Made by a program: the position numbers and the translations under genes. The notes under the pieces were generated by a model, which was not told the origin of the DNA, ran no database searches, and saw only the letters and a list, made by a program, of their open reading frames with translations. Below, in pieces: positions 1-7,356 of a stretch of 11,524 nt of DNA; the first letter of the stretch is position 1, and each line of letters opens with the position of its first letter. This DNA is from Gemmatimonadales bacterium UBA7835 (GTDB lineage Bacteria; Gemmatimonadota; Gemmatimonadetes; Longimicrobiales; Gaopeijiaceae). The stretch covers positions 3,880 to 15,403 of the forward strand of contig DLTN01000112.1 in assembly GCA_002500925.1 (NCBI GenBank), in the 5' to 3' direction.

Positions 1-335
1 GTCAACACCTCCACTGTCTTCTCAAGTTTCCTCTCTTCAGAGTTCTTCTTCTTAAGCTCAGCTGCAACCTCGGCCTTGAGCGTCTTAGCCCCAGCTTTCA
101 CAAGCTTCTTGAGATCCTTTACCACGTCAGGCATCGGGTCTGCGCTGGTAGCCGACTTGACATCCCATGCCAGAGCCTCACCAGCCTCGGCGAGCGCACG
201 CCTAAGCTCTTCTCTCTGCCTCACATTCAAGATTCCATCCTGCTCCACATGGACCAGGCCCAATGTGGTTAATGCTCTGGCGATCTCCTTCACTGCTGAC
301 GAGTTCAGGGTAAGCCGCTTTCTCGTTACTTCCAT
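1..335 (-). CDS. Unrecognised Lys/Glu-rich protein, C-terminus beyond window
   Basis: An open frame reads leftward from an ATG at 335 (MEVTRKRLTLNSSAV...) without a stop to the window edge, giving at least 111 codons. An AGAGG about 11 bases upstream of the ATG may be the ribosome site. The first ~60 residues look like a small globular or helical domain. From about residue 75 the chain is rich in Lys, Glu, Ala and Leu (for example a run ending LKKKNSEERKLEKTVEVL), which suggests a long charged helix or coiled coil. No signal peptide or membrane segment is visible. It lies downstream of ychF on the same strand, separated by 159 bases holding a terminator-like hairpin, so it probably has its own promoter. 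I do not recognise the family and assign no function. The reality of the gene rests on the uninterrupted frame, reasonable codon use and strand continuity. Confidence 0.6.
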   Translation of the reverse strand, partial: MEVTRKRLTLNSSAVKEIARALTTLGLVHVEQDGILNVRQREELRRALAEAGEALAWDVKSATSADPMPDVVKDLKKLVKAGAKTLKAEVAAELKKKNSEERKLEKTVEVL

Positions 336-420
336 AGCAATGAAGAGCCTCTGTGAATTACCGCTTCGGGTCGTTGCACACGCGCACACCTAACGAAACC
401 GCTTACTCGTGATCGACCGA

Positions 421-447
421 AAAGATCCCATTCAAGCCTCGGGATCA
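421..447 (-). terminator. Possible Rho-independent terminator after ychF
   Basis: On the minus strand a perfect 6-bp stem (GATCCC / GGGATC) with an 11-base loop is followed at once by TTTTC. It begins about 48 bases past the ychF stop codon, where a terminator would be expected. The stem is short and the U-tract is only four long, so it may be weak. Confidence 0.4.
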
Positions 448-494
448 ATTCCCATCCCCCGGAAGTATCCCTCGAGTGGCGGTGCGAGCAGTAT

Positions 495-1607
495 TTACAC
501 ATTGAAACGAAACAGAATGATGTCCCCGTCCACTACGGTATAACCCTTTCCTTCTGACCGGAGGACGCCGGTGTCTCGGGCTGACTTCCATGAGCCCACG
601 GAAGAGAAAGCATCGAAGTGGATCGTCTCAGCGCGGATGAACCCCCGCTCGAAATCAGAATGAATCATACCGGCAGCCTGAGGTGCAGAACTTCCTGATC
701 GGACTGTCCACGCTCTGCTCTCATTTTCTCCAGTAGTGAAGAAAGTCACTAGGCCGAGCAGCTCATAGGCTACCCGAATCAAACGATTGAGTCCGGTTTC
801 GCTGAGCCCTACCTCCTCTAAGAAAAGCTTACTGTCCGTGTCGTCCATCTCTGCGAGTTCTGATTCAAGCGCGCTACAAACAGTCACGATCGCCTCACCG
901 TCCTGACGTTCGGCAGCGTCTCCCTTCACCGCGTCGAACAGCGCACGCGTCGAAACATTATCAGCATCCGGAAGATCCGATTCTGCAACGTTAGCTACAT
1001 AGAGCACAGGCTTAGTGGTTAACAACTGAAATCCAGCTAGGATCGGCATTTCATCGGCGGATATATCCGCCACCCGCACCGGCCTGCCTCTTTCGAGAGC
1101 ATGCATTGCCTTGTCCAGTATGCCCTTCTCACGAATTGCGTCCTTCTCTCCTGACTTCGCCTTTTTCTCAACCTTTTCGAGGCGTCGCTGCACAGTTTCT
1201 AAGTCAGCTAAAACGAGTTCGGTTTCAACAATTTCTCGATCACGAACCGGGTCCACACTACCAAGAACGTGCGTGATGTCCTCTTCCTCGAAGCAGCGAA
1301 GAACATGCGCAATCGCATCCACCTCGCGGATATTGCCAAGGAACTTGTTTCCCAGCCCTTCACCCTCTGAGGCGCCCTCGACGAGACCGGCTATATCCAC
1401 GAATTGGATGACCGTTGGTACTCGCGTCTGCGACTCAGAAAGTTCGTGGATTCGGTCGAGGCGCGCGTCCGGGACTTCTACGGTTCCGACGTTCGGTTCT
1501 ACCGTACAGAACGGATAGTTCTCCGAGGGAGCTCCCGCAGCGGTCAACGCGTTAAACAGGGATGACTTTCCGACGTTCGGCAGGCCGACAATTCCGACCT
1601 TGAGCAT
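495..1607 (-). CDS. ychF: Obg-like ribosome-associated ATPase YchF
   Basis: YchF (OLA1 in eukaryotes) is a cytoplasmic P-loop NTPase of the TRAFAC/Obg group that associates with ribosomes and prefers ATP over GTP. The protein is 370 residues, close to the family's usual ~363. Visible motifs are the P-loop GLPNVGKS at residues 8-15, the G3 motif DIAG at 71-74, and NVAE at 206-209. NVAE stands where ordinary GTPases have NKxD, the feature linked to ATP preference. A coiled-coil insertion lies at about 130-170, and a C-terminal TGS domain (about 285-370) ends in the typical DGDIILFRFNV. The frame stays open 14 codons further upstream, but the start at 1607 is chosen because it gives the canonical MLKVGIVGLPNVGKS N-terminus and has GGAAGG about 3-8 bases before it. 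It is a core gene, probably unrelated functionally to the oxidoreductases nearby. The leader between it and the peptidase gene is rich in hairpins. Confidence 0.97.
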   Translation of the reverse strand: MLKVGIVGLPNVGKSSLFNALTAAGAPSENYPFCTVEPNVGTVEVPDARLDRIHELSESQTRVPTVIQFVDIAGLVEGASEGEGLGNKFLGNIREVDAIAHVLRCFEEEDITHVLGSVDPVRDREIVETELVLADLETVQRRLEKVEKKAKSGEKDAIREKGILDKAMHALERGRPVRVADISADEMPILAGFQLLTTKPVLYVANVAESDLPDADNVSTRALFDAVKGDAAERQDGEAIVTVCSALESELAEMDDTDSKLFLEEVGLSETGLNRLIRVAYELLGLVTFFTTGENESRAWTVRSGSSAPQAAGMIHSDFERGFIRAETIHFDAFSSVGSWKSARDTGVLRSEGKGYTVVDGDIILFRFNV

Positions 1608-1681
1608 GAGCCTTCCGTTTCGGAGGCCCACAGCCGTGGACCTCTGCATATCAGTGACCAGAGACGCTAGTGCTAAGCGGG

Positions 1682-1769
1682 GTCAGGATCAACGAGTGGT
1701 AATCGCTTATCGACCCTGACTCATTAGCCCCTTGGGGTTCTATTGCGCTTTGCGCGTGTCGCTAGCGAC
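1682..1769 (-). other. Hairpin-rich spacer between M28 peptidase gene and ychF
   Basis: This spacer and the end of the peptidase gene hold several inverted repeats: the palindrome GTCGCTAGCGAC (1758-1769, overlapping the stop codon), GCGC-TTT-GCGC (1745-1755), CCCC-TT-GGGG (1728-1737), and 11-base arms at 1682-1692 and 1710-1720. The last pair gives a continuous 11-bp stem only as minus-strand RNA, through two G-U wobbles. In the plus-strand sense those become A-C mismatches, so the fold belongs to the minus transcript. No clear U-tract follows. It may combine a transcript end for the peptidase gene with the ychF leader. Confidence 0.35.
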
Positions 1770-3126
1770 GCTCCGTCGGAAACACAACGATGCTTTCGTG
1801 CCCATTCTCACCTACTGATGCGACCCCGTATAGATAGTTGTCGATCACCATGTCCCGGAGTGTAAACTCAGTGGTGTTGCCCACATATCGAGAGTGAGTC
1901 CATTGCGGTGCTGTCGTATCGCGCCAGTAGATCTTGTATCCCGCCAAAGTCGGGTGATCGACTGCATGCCAACTCAGTGTCGTTGAGGGTCGAACCGCGC
2001 CCCCAATCGCTACTCCAGTTGGCTCTGGAGGAGCCCATGCTAGTGAAGCAAGCACTGCGGCATTCACAGCGGTGAGACGAGAGGCAAACTCGAAGTTCAC
2101 GCCCTCTATGACGTCACCATATTCGATGCCATTCTCGGTCCTCAGGTCTTGATGCTGACGCTCGTACTGTTCGTTGGTCTCCATGATCCGGACCCCCGGG
2201 AACCCGGCGTCATTGAAGGGACGATGGTGGCCGCCTCTCCCGAAACGGTCTAGGCGATACACCATGATCGCATCAAGATTTGTGAAATACTTATCTGTGA
2301 TGCGATCCACGTAGCGAGCAATCTGCCGGGATGGGCCATCCACCTCGCCGCCAAACACCCGATAACTCCTAATCTCCCGCTCAGTAGCTGTTGCTGGATA
2401 AGGCTCAGAGAATACGCGGAACGTATTGTTCTCTATTACACCATTGATGCCCTCCACATTGCCGATCATGTCGTTATTCAGGACGCCAACGATATCCCAA
2501 CCCTCTTCACTCGCCACCTGAGCCATATTCCGCCCACCCCATAAGCCCTGCTCTTCCCCCGATAGACCTACGAGTACCACACTAGTCGGGAAGTCATACT
2601 TACTGAGCAGTCGCGCAGCTTCTATTACACCCGCCATTCCAGAGGCGTTGTCATTCGCACCTGGAGCGTCAGTCTCCCCGTCACTCGTATCAGACGCACG
2701 CGAATCGATGTCGCCGCTCATGATGACGTAACGTTCCGGGTGCACAGTGCCACGGATAATACCAACCACATTCACCACGTTGACAGGCTCTGGAATCCGG
2801 ACTGATGGAAGGGCGATGGACTCTTGATAAGAAACCTCTAAGCAGCCTCCACAAGCGAACGAGATGCGATCCAATTCAGCCTTGATCCACCGACGAGCAG
2901 CACCGATTCCCCTTGTATCCGACAGTGTGTCAGACAGGGTGTTTCGCGTACCGAAACTAACCAGAGTGCGAATGTCCCTCTCGATCCTATCCGCAGACGA
3001 TGCATCGATTATGTCATAAAGACGAAGATCGACCTCGGGCGGTGCGTTCTGGGCTGAAGCTGGATGCATCGGAGACACAGCCGTCAGACAGCAAAACAGC
3101 GCGGCACTAGAGCGAAGACTGGTCAT
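1762..3126 (-). CDS. Exported M28-family zinc peptidase with C-terminal Fn3-like domain
   Basis: A 454-residue metallopeptidase, probably an aminopeptidase acting outside the cytoplasm. Residues 1-26 form a Sec signal peptide with likely cleavage after ASA (SPMHPASA-QN). The M28 catalytic region covers about 110-385. The bridging Asp is D159 in PGANDNASG, the catalytic and ligand glutamates are E191-E192 in GLSGEEQGLWGG, another ligand is D219 in LNNDMIGN, and the late ligand is H300/H301 in GGHHRPFNDAGFPG. The first ligand position, usually His in an HxD motif, reads D139-I-D141, an Asp substitution. Residues ~366-454 resemble a fibronectin type III domain, often seen appended to secreted hydrolases. 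The start has only a weak ribosome site (GAGTG). It lies 80 bases downstream of the NHL gene on the same strand and may share its transcript. The family is clear; the natural substrate cannot be read. Confidence 0.9.
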   Translation of the reverse strand: MTSLRSSAALFCCLTAVSPMHPASAQNAPPEVDLRLYDIIDASSADRIERDIRTLVSFGTRNTLSDTLSDTRGIGAARRWIKAELDRISFACGGCLEVSYQESIALPSVRIPEPVNVVNVVGIIRGTVHPERYVIMSGDIDSRASDTSDGETDAPGANDNASGMAGVIEAARLLSKYDFPTSVVLVGLSGEEQGLWGGRNMAQVASEEGWDIVGVLNNDMIGNVEGINGVIENNTFRVFSEPYPATATEREIRSYRVFGGEVDGPSRQIARYVDRITDKYFTNLDAIMVYRLDRFGRGGHHRPFNDAGFPGVRIMETNEQYERQHQDLRTENGIEYGDVIEGVNFEFASRLTAVNAAVLASLAWAPPEPTGVAIGGAVRPSTTLSWHAVDHPTLAGYKIYWRDTTAPQWTHSRYVGNTTEFTLRDMVIDNYLYGVASVGENGHESIVVFPTERR

Positions 3127-3206
3127 GGCACTCGAAGAAAAAGAATGAGCAAATAGTGTTAGTGAGTAAGAACCTCAAGGTGCTTGTCCAATCCGGATGA
3201 TCCAGT

Positions 3207-4367
3207 CTAGCGAGATCCTTCTACCCAAGGAGGATCAATCAGCAGTGTCGGATCGAAGCCCGGACGCGGTACAAGTTTCTGTGTGCGACCATACTGATTG
3301 TCCCCACCGTATAGGTTTCCCTCTGAGTCGACCGAGAACGTATGCACCTCGAGATATCCATCAGGTAAGTCTCTAGGCACCTCCCACTCATACAGGCGAT
3401 TCCCCTCGAAATCGAACTTTACAAAGCGGAGCGGGCCAAGATCACTAAGCCATACCGAATCATCGTTTACGATCAGGTCTAGCGGTAGCGCGAGTCCATC
3501 CCAAGTCGCCTCATGCTGCACACGGGCCGGATCACTTGTGGTCCTGAAAACGTTGACCCTACCCCCAGAGCGATCAAGGGCAAAGATCCGACCGCCAGGC
3601 CCCACAGCAATGGCATGAATGCCATTGAATTGTCCGGGTGCGTCTCCGTTCCCTCCAAACTCACCCAGATAGTCCATGTCTTCATCTAGGATCATTACTC
3701 GGTGATTGTCGAGGCCGTCAGCTACAAGGATCCTCCCGTCCGGAAGGAAAGCAACATCCTGCGGTCTAGCAAAATGAGTCTGGTCATTTCCCGGAACGCC
3801 CTTTTCTCCTAGAGTGAACAAGAGCCGGGAACCGTCGTTCGAAAAGACATGAATCACATGAAATGTCTCGTTGATCACCCACACGCGACTGTCAGGATCA
3901 TACGGGCTGATCCGAATACGATGAGGGCCTGGGCCGTCGGAATCTCGGCACAAGTGATCCCACTGGTCCCACATCTCTAGGACTCTACCATCACGATCAA
4001 GGGTATATAGGCAGTGACGCCACGTTCTTCTTCCCGCCTCAAAAAGGACATTGATGCCGACCGACCCGGCGAAGCCGAGGTAACCCTGGGGGATAGGTGA
4101 AGGAAGCCTAGCTTCGCCCCTCATGGCAACGAAGATCCTATCCGGAGACTCCGCAAAAACCCCTGAGTTGCCCCCAAACGCATACCCTGTCTGAGCGAAC
4201 GGCTTGTGCCATCCGCGAACAACCTCATATGGGCTAGGACCAACTGGTCCTCGAATTTCAGCGCCTAATTGACCGGCTACAGACCCGCTTAGCGTTAATG
4301 AAGCAGCCGCTAACAGCACAAGGATTCTAGGGACTCGGCGCATGATTACTCTGGTCGGAAGGGTCAT
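3207..4367 (-). CDS. Exported NHL-repeat beta-propeller protein, PAL-like
   Basis: A 386-residue protein with a Sec signal peptide (RRVPRILVLLAAASLTLSGS then VAGQ, cleavage near residue 32) and a body of NHL-type propeller blades. Clear blades are RPQDVAFLPDGRILVADGLD, IHAIAVGPGGRIFALDRSGG and VHTFSVDSEGNLYGGDNQYG, each followed by a strand ending in a hydrophobic triplet. Three blade entries carry His in equivalent places (GPHRI, GIHAI, EVHTF). This recalls the three His zinc ligands of peptidyl-alpha-hydroxyglycine alpha-amidating lyase (PAL), a propeller of the same fold. Whether it is a lyase or only a binding propeller is unknown. The frame extends upstream to a TTG at 4382 and a further ATG lies at 4343. 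None has a good ribosome site, so the first ATG is given. It is divergent from the iorA-like gene across a 224-base gap and is the first of a possible minus-strand unit with the M28 peptidase. Confidence 0.85.
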   Translation of the reverse strand: MTLPTRVIMRRVPRILVLLAAASLTLSGSVAGQLGAEIRGPVGPSPYEVVRGWHKPFAQTGYAFGGNSGVFAESPDRIFVAMRGEARLPSPIPQGYLGFAGSVGINVLFEAGRRTWRHCLYTLDRDGRVLEMWDQWDHLCRDSDGPGPHRIRISPYDPDSRVWVINETFHVIHVFSNDGSRLLFTLGEKGVPGNDQTHFARPQDVAFLPDGRILVADGLDNHRVMILDEDMDYLGEFGGNGDAPGQFNGIHAIAVGPGGRIFALDRSGGRVNVFRTTSDPARVQHEATWDGLALPLDLIVNDDSVWLSDLGPLRFVKFDFEGNRLYEWEVPRDLPDGYLEVHTFSVDSEGNLYGGDNQYGRTQKLVPRPGFDPTLLIDPPWVEGSR

Positions 4368-4591
4368 TGTTGGTCGCCGCAAGAAAACCCAGAGTACTGG
4401 TACTTTCGGCGCTTCGAAACCGCAGTAGAGAGTTTTGGTACCGATAAACCTTCTCCTTCAGCATCGCATGCCCTAACTACACCCACGCTAACTTGCTGGG
4501 ACCGGTAGGTTCTTCGCCGTGTACTTACTAGGAGTCTCATAAAGGCGCCGGAACCTCGGACGACCCAGCAAACCCAAAAGAGATTTCTACT

Positions 4592-5071
4592 ATGGCCTCC
4601 TTCTCGGTGAATGGTGAGCATCGCGAAGTGGACATCCAAGCATCGCACCCTCTCCTTTGGGTACTGCGTGAACGCTTAGGACTCACGGGTACAAAGTTCG
4701 GCTGTGGAATCGGTCAGTGCGGTGCATGCACAGTCTTGGTAGATGGTGCGCCGACACGGTCGTGCCAAACACCAGTCGGCAGCGTCGAAGGTTCAGAAGT
4801 CACAACTATTGAGGGCTTAGCTGCAAACGGACTGACCTCCGTCCAGTCAGCCTGGATTGAGGAGCAGGTACCACAGTGTGGATACTGTCAGTCCGGGCAG
4901 ATTGTCTCAGCCACGGCTCTTCTGAACGCAAGGCCCAGGCCAACCGACGAAGAGATCGATCAATTCATGGCAGGTAATATCTGCCGTTGCGGCGCCTACA
5001 CCGCTATCCGAAAAGCAATCCATCGTGCAGCTGAACTCGAAGAAGACCGCGTCTCCGGGGATGAGGTATGA
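4592..5071 (+). CDS. iorA: IorA-like 2[2Fe-2S] subunit of a molybdenum hydroxylase
   Basis: The small iron-sulfur subunit of a xanthine-oxidase-family molybdenum hydroxylase, which passes electrons from the molybdopterin subunit to an acceptor. At 159 residues it has the normal length. The plant-type [2Fe-2S] cluster is held by C38, C43, C46 (CGIGQCGAC) and C58. The helical-domain cluster is held by C96, C99 (CGYC) and C131, C133 (CRC). All eight cysteines are present. A stand-alone subunit of this kind next to an IorB-like protein, with no FAD-binding medium subunit nearby, matches the two-subunit isoquinoline 1-oxidoreductase or IorAB-like aldehyde dehydrogenase architecture. The ribosome site is weak (AGAG about 9 bases upstream). 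Its stop overlaps the start of the next gene as ATGA, so translation is coupled. The gene name reflects family likeness and does not prove isoquinoline as substrate. Confidence 0.92.
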   Translation: MASFSVNGEHREVDIQASHPLLWVLRERLGLTGTKFGCGIGQCGACTVLVDGAPTRSCQTPVGSVEGSEVTTIEGLAANGLTSVQSAWIEEQVPQCGYCQSGQIVSATALLNARPRPTDEEIDQFMAGNICRCGAYTAIRKAIHRAAELEEDRVSGDEV

Positions 5072-7248
5072 CCGAGCCAACAAAAGAAGTGTCCCCATAT
5101 GACCATCAGAGCTTATCCCGCGGCGCCTTCATTAAGATCAGCGTCGTAGCCGGAGTCGGGCTTACCCTCGGAGTCTCCTGGCGCGCCACCCAGACACCTG
5201 ACCTACCCTTCAGTGACGCGGCTTTCGTGCCCAATGCCTATCTCCGAATCGACACTGATGGGTCGATCACCATCCTGGTGGACAAGGCAGAGATGGGGCA
5301 AGGTGTATCAACTGCACTTCCGCAAATGATCGCCGAGGAACTCGACGTCCCCTGGGCGGACGTGACATTCGAGTTCGCATCAGCGCACGACGCATATGGG
5401 ATGATGGTCACCGGAGGCAGCACCGCAGTGATGGAATCCTGGGAACCATTACGGCAAGCAGGAGCTACGGCACGGTGGATGCTGCGAGAAGCGGCGGCTC
5501 AACGATGGGGAATTTCGTCGGAGTTACTTGCAACACGAGACGCTCGTGTCTGCGCACCGGACGGATCTGAGCTGACCTACGCCTCACTGGCCAGTGAGGC
5601 GGCCAAACTACAGGCACCGAACAAGGTCGACGTCAAAAAGCCCTCGGAATTCCGCCTGATTGGGCAATCGTTGCCGCGCCTAGATGTCGAGGCGAAGAGC
5701 ACCGGGCAAGCCGTCTTCGGAATCGATGCAGGGCCTCCCGATGCTAGAGTTGCAGTCATCGCGAGGTCTCCGGTTTTTGGTGGCCGCCTGCGCTCCTTCG
5801 ATTCTTCCGCTGCTCTCGCGATAGCCGGCGTAGACGAAGTCTTAGAGGTTCAAAGCGGAGTGGCCGTCGTCGCAAAAGGCTACATAGAAGCCAATGCTGG
5901 GCGAGATGCGCTGGTGCTCGACTGGGACGAGGGAGATGCAGCTTTATTTAGCGACGAACAGCTTTACGAAGCACTCCGGGATGGAGCGCAGGCATCCGGG
6001 CACACCGTTCGCGACGACGGTCAAGCGGCCCAGATTCTGAACGAATCATCAAATGCCATCAGCGCCACGTTCCGGTTTCCCTATCTCGCGCACGCGACGA
6101 TGGAGCCAATGAACTGCACCGCCTGGGTACGAGAAGGGCGATGCACGGTCTGGGCACCAACACAGTTCGCTAATGGGCCCGCTATTCTAGGGGGAGGCGC
6201 TAGACAAGTTGCCGCGGACGCCGCCGGGGTTTCAGTCGAGGACACCGACCTACACGTAACCTTCCTCGGCGGAGGGTTCGGACGCCGAGCAGAGCGTGAC
6301 TTCGTTCAGGAGGCCGCTGAACTTGCCGGCAAAATCAATGGTCCTGTGAAGGTAGTGTGGTCTCGCGAAGACGATATGCGCCACGATTTCTACCGTCCCG
6401 CCTCATGGCACGAACTCCGCGCTACTCTCGACGCCGACGGCAGGCCCGAAGCCTGGGAGCACCGTATGGCATCTCAATCCATCCTCCAGCGACTAGTACC
6501 AGGTTGGATACCACGGCCTGCTGCTCGCTTCGCAGGCAAGCACGACCCGACCTCAACGGAAGGAGCATCCGACCAACCGTACGCCATACCCCATGTGCTC
6601 ATGACGTACAAACGAGTGGACCTTCCTATACCGGTTGGGTTCTGGAGGTCTGTGGGCCACACGCACACGGGCTTCGTTGTCGAATCCTTCATAGACGAAC
6701 TCGCTCACAAAAGCGATCACGACCCTTACGAATACCGGCGAGCTCTTCTTCGCAAGCACCCGCGCCACTTAGGTGTCCTCGAGGCCGTCGCTGAAGCAGC
6801 AGACTGGAACTCACGCCCACCAGAAGGGCGAGGGCGGGGCATCGCCGTGGTTGAGTCATTCGGCTCTTACGTCGCCCAAGTTGCTGAAGTCTCAGTCCAG
6901 AACGGAGTTCCCAGAGTCCACAAAGTTTGGTGCGCGATCGACTGTGGTACGGTCCTAAATCCTCGGATTGTTCAGGCTCAAATGGAGAGCGGTATCGCGT
7001 ACGGCATCACCGCCGCTCTCTACGGTGAGATCAACATCCGTGACGGCAGAGCGGTGCAAGGGAACTTCACCGACTACCAGATGCTTCGGATCGGTCAGAT
7101 GCCTGAAGTGGAAGTACTTCTCGTCCCCAGCGGAGATGCCCCGGGTGGCGTGGGTGAACCCGGAACACCCCCGATCGCGCCGGCCATTGCAAATGCTATT
7201 TTTACACTCACCGGACAACGAATCAGGACTTTACCGATCCGGCTCTAA
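5068..7248 (+). CDS. iorB: IorB-like molybdopterin-binding catalytic subunit
   Basis: The catalytic subunit of a two-subunit molybdenum hydroxylase (xanthine oxidase family), which hydroxylates N-heterocycles or oxidises aldehydes with oxygen from water. It is 726 residues, normal for IorB-type proteins. Family motifs are MGQGVSTALPQMIAEELD (from residue 76), LGGGFGRRAERDF (400-412, cofactor binding), and the C-terminal GEPGTPPIAPAIANAIF, in which E697 stands at the catalytic glutamate position. The N-terminus carries a hydrophobic segment preceded by S17-R18-G19-A20-F21-I22-K23. This looks like a Tat motif (SRRxFLK) whose second Arg has become Gly. The start overlaps the iorA stop (ATGA), with GAGG just ahead. 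Electrons would leave through the IorA-like partner, probably to a cytochrome or the respiratory chain, since no FAD subunit is encoded here. The substrate is unknown. Confidence 0.93.
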   Translation: MTEPTKEVSPYDHQSLSRGAFIKISVVAGVGLTLGVSWRATQTPDLPFSDAAFVPNAYLRIDTDGSITILVDKAEMGQGVSTALPQMIAEELDVPWADVTFEFASAHDAYGMMVTGGSTAVMESWEPLRQAGATARWMLREAAAQRWGISSELLATRDARVCAPDGSELTYASLASEAAKLQAPNKVDVKKPSEFRLIGQSLPRLDVEAKSTGQAVFGIDAGPPDARVAVIARSPVFGGRLRSFDSSAALAIAGVDEVLEVQSGVAVVAKGYIEANAGRDALVLDWDEGDAALFSDEQLYEALRDGAQASGHTVRDDGQAAQILNESSNAISATFRFPYLAHATMEPMNCTAWVREGRCTVWAPTQFANGPAILGGGARQVAADAAGVSVEDTDLHVTFLGGGFGRRAERDFVQEAAELAGKINGPVKVVWSREDDMRHDFYRPASWHELRATLDADGRPEAWEHRMASQSILQRLVPGWIPRPAARFAGKHDPTSTEGASDQPYAIPHVLMTYKRVDLPIPVGFWRSVGHTHTGFVVESFIDELAHKSDHDPYEYRRALLRKHPRHLGVLEAVAEAADWNSRPPEGRGRGIAVVESFGSYVAQVAEVSVQNGVPRVHKVWCAIDCGTVLNPRIVQAQMESGIAYGITAALYGEINIRDGRAVQGNFTDYQMLRIGQMPEVEVLLVPSGDAPGGVGEPGTPPIAPAIANAIFTLTGQRIRTLPIRL

Positions 7249-7284
7249 CGTAGACGTGCGCAAACAATCACGTCCTTTCAGTTA

Positions 7285-7336
7285 GTTGAGCATGTCGATG
7301 CTCGACTGGCCGGTGGGGATGAGCGCCTCCACCGGC
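7285..7336. terminator. Two consecutive hairpins between convergent genes
   Basis: The 108-base gap between the convergent iorB-like and lipoprotein genes holds two good stem-loops. The first has 9-base arms at 7285-7293 and 7298-7306 (GTTGAGCAT / ATGCTCGAC, one G-T wobble) with a four-base loop. The second has 10-base arms at 7309-7318 and 7327-7336 (GCCGGTGGGG / CTCCACCGGC, one wobble) with an eight-base loop. No long U-tract follows on either strand, so these may act as a bidirectional transcription barrier or as 3'-end protecting structures rather than textbook intrinsic terminators. Confidence 0.45.
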
Positions 7337-7356
7337 ACAGTCTGCATGGTTCGCTT

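Noticed and set aside
76..393. Plus-strand open frame of 105 codons
   Set aside because: It is antisense to the charged minus-strand frame at 1-335, Ser/Ala/Leu-rich without family character, and has no ribosome site.
1111..1518. Plus-strand open frame of 135 codons inside ychF
   Set aside because: It is fully antisense to a confidently identified core gene and has the Ser/Arg-rich composition typical of a shadow frame.
1724..1741. CCCCTTGGGG resembling the core of a phage T7-type terminator
   Set aside because: Only the short stem core matches. The rest of the phage terminator and any U-tract are absent, and no phage genes are nearby.
4364..4648. Minus-strand open frame of 94 codons in the divergent gap before iorA
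   Set aside because: It overlaps the iorA start and the NHL gene start, and shows no family features. The gap is better explained as promoter space.
6357..6794. Plus-strand open frame of 145 codons inside the iorB-like gene
   Set aside because: It is an out-of-frame Arg/Ser-rich shadow of a conserved catalytic subunit and has no recognisable motif.
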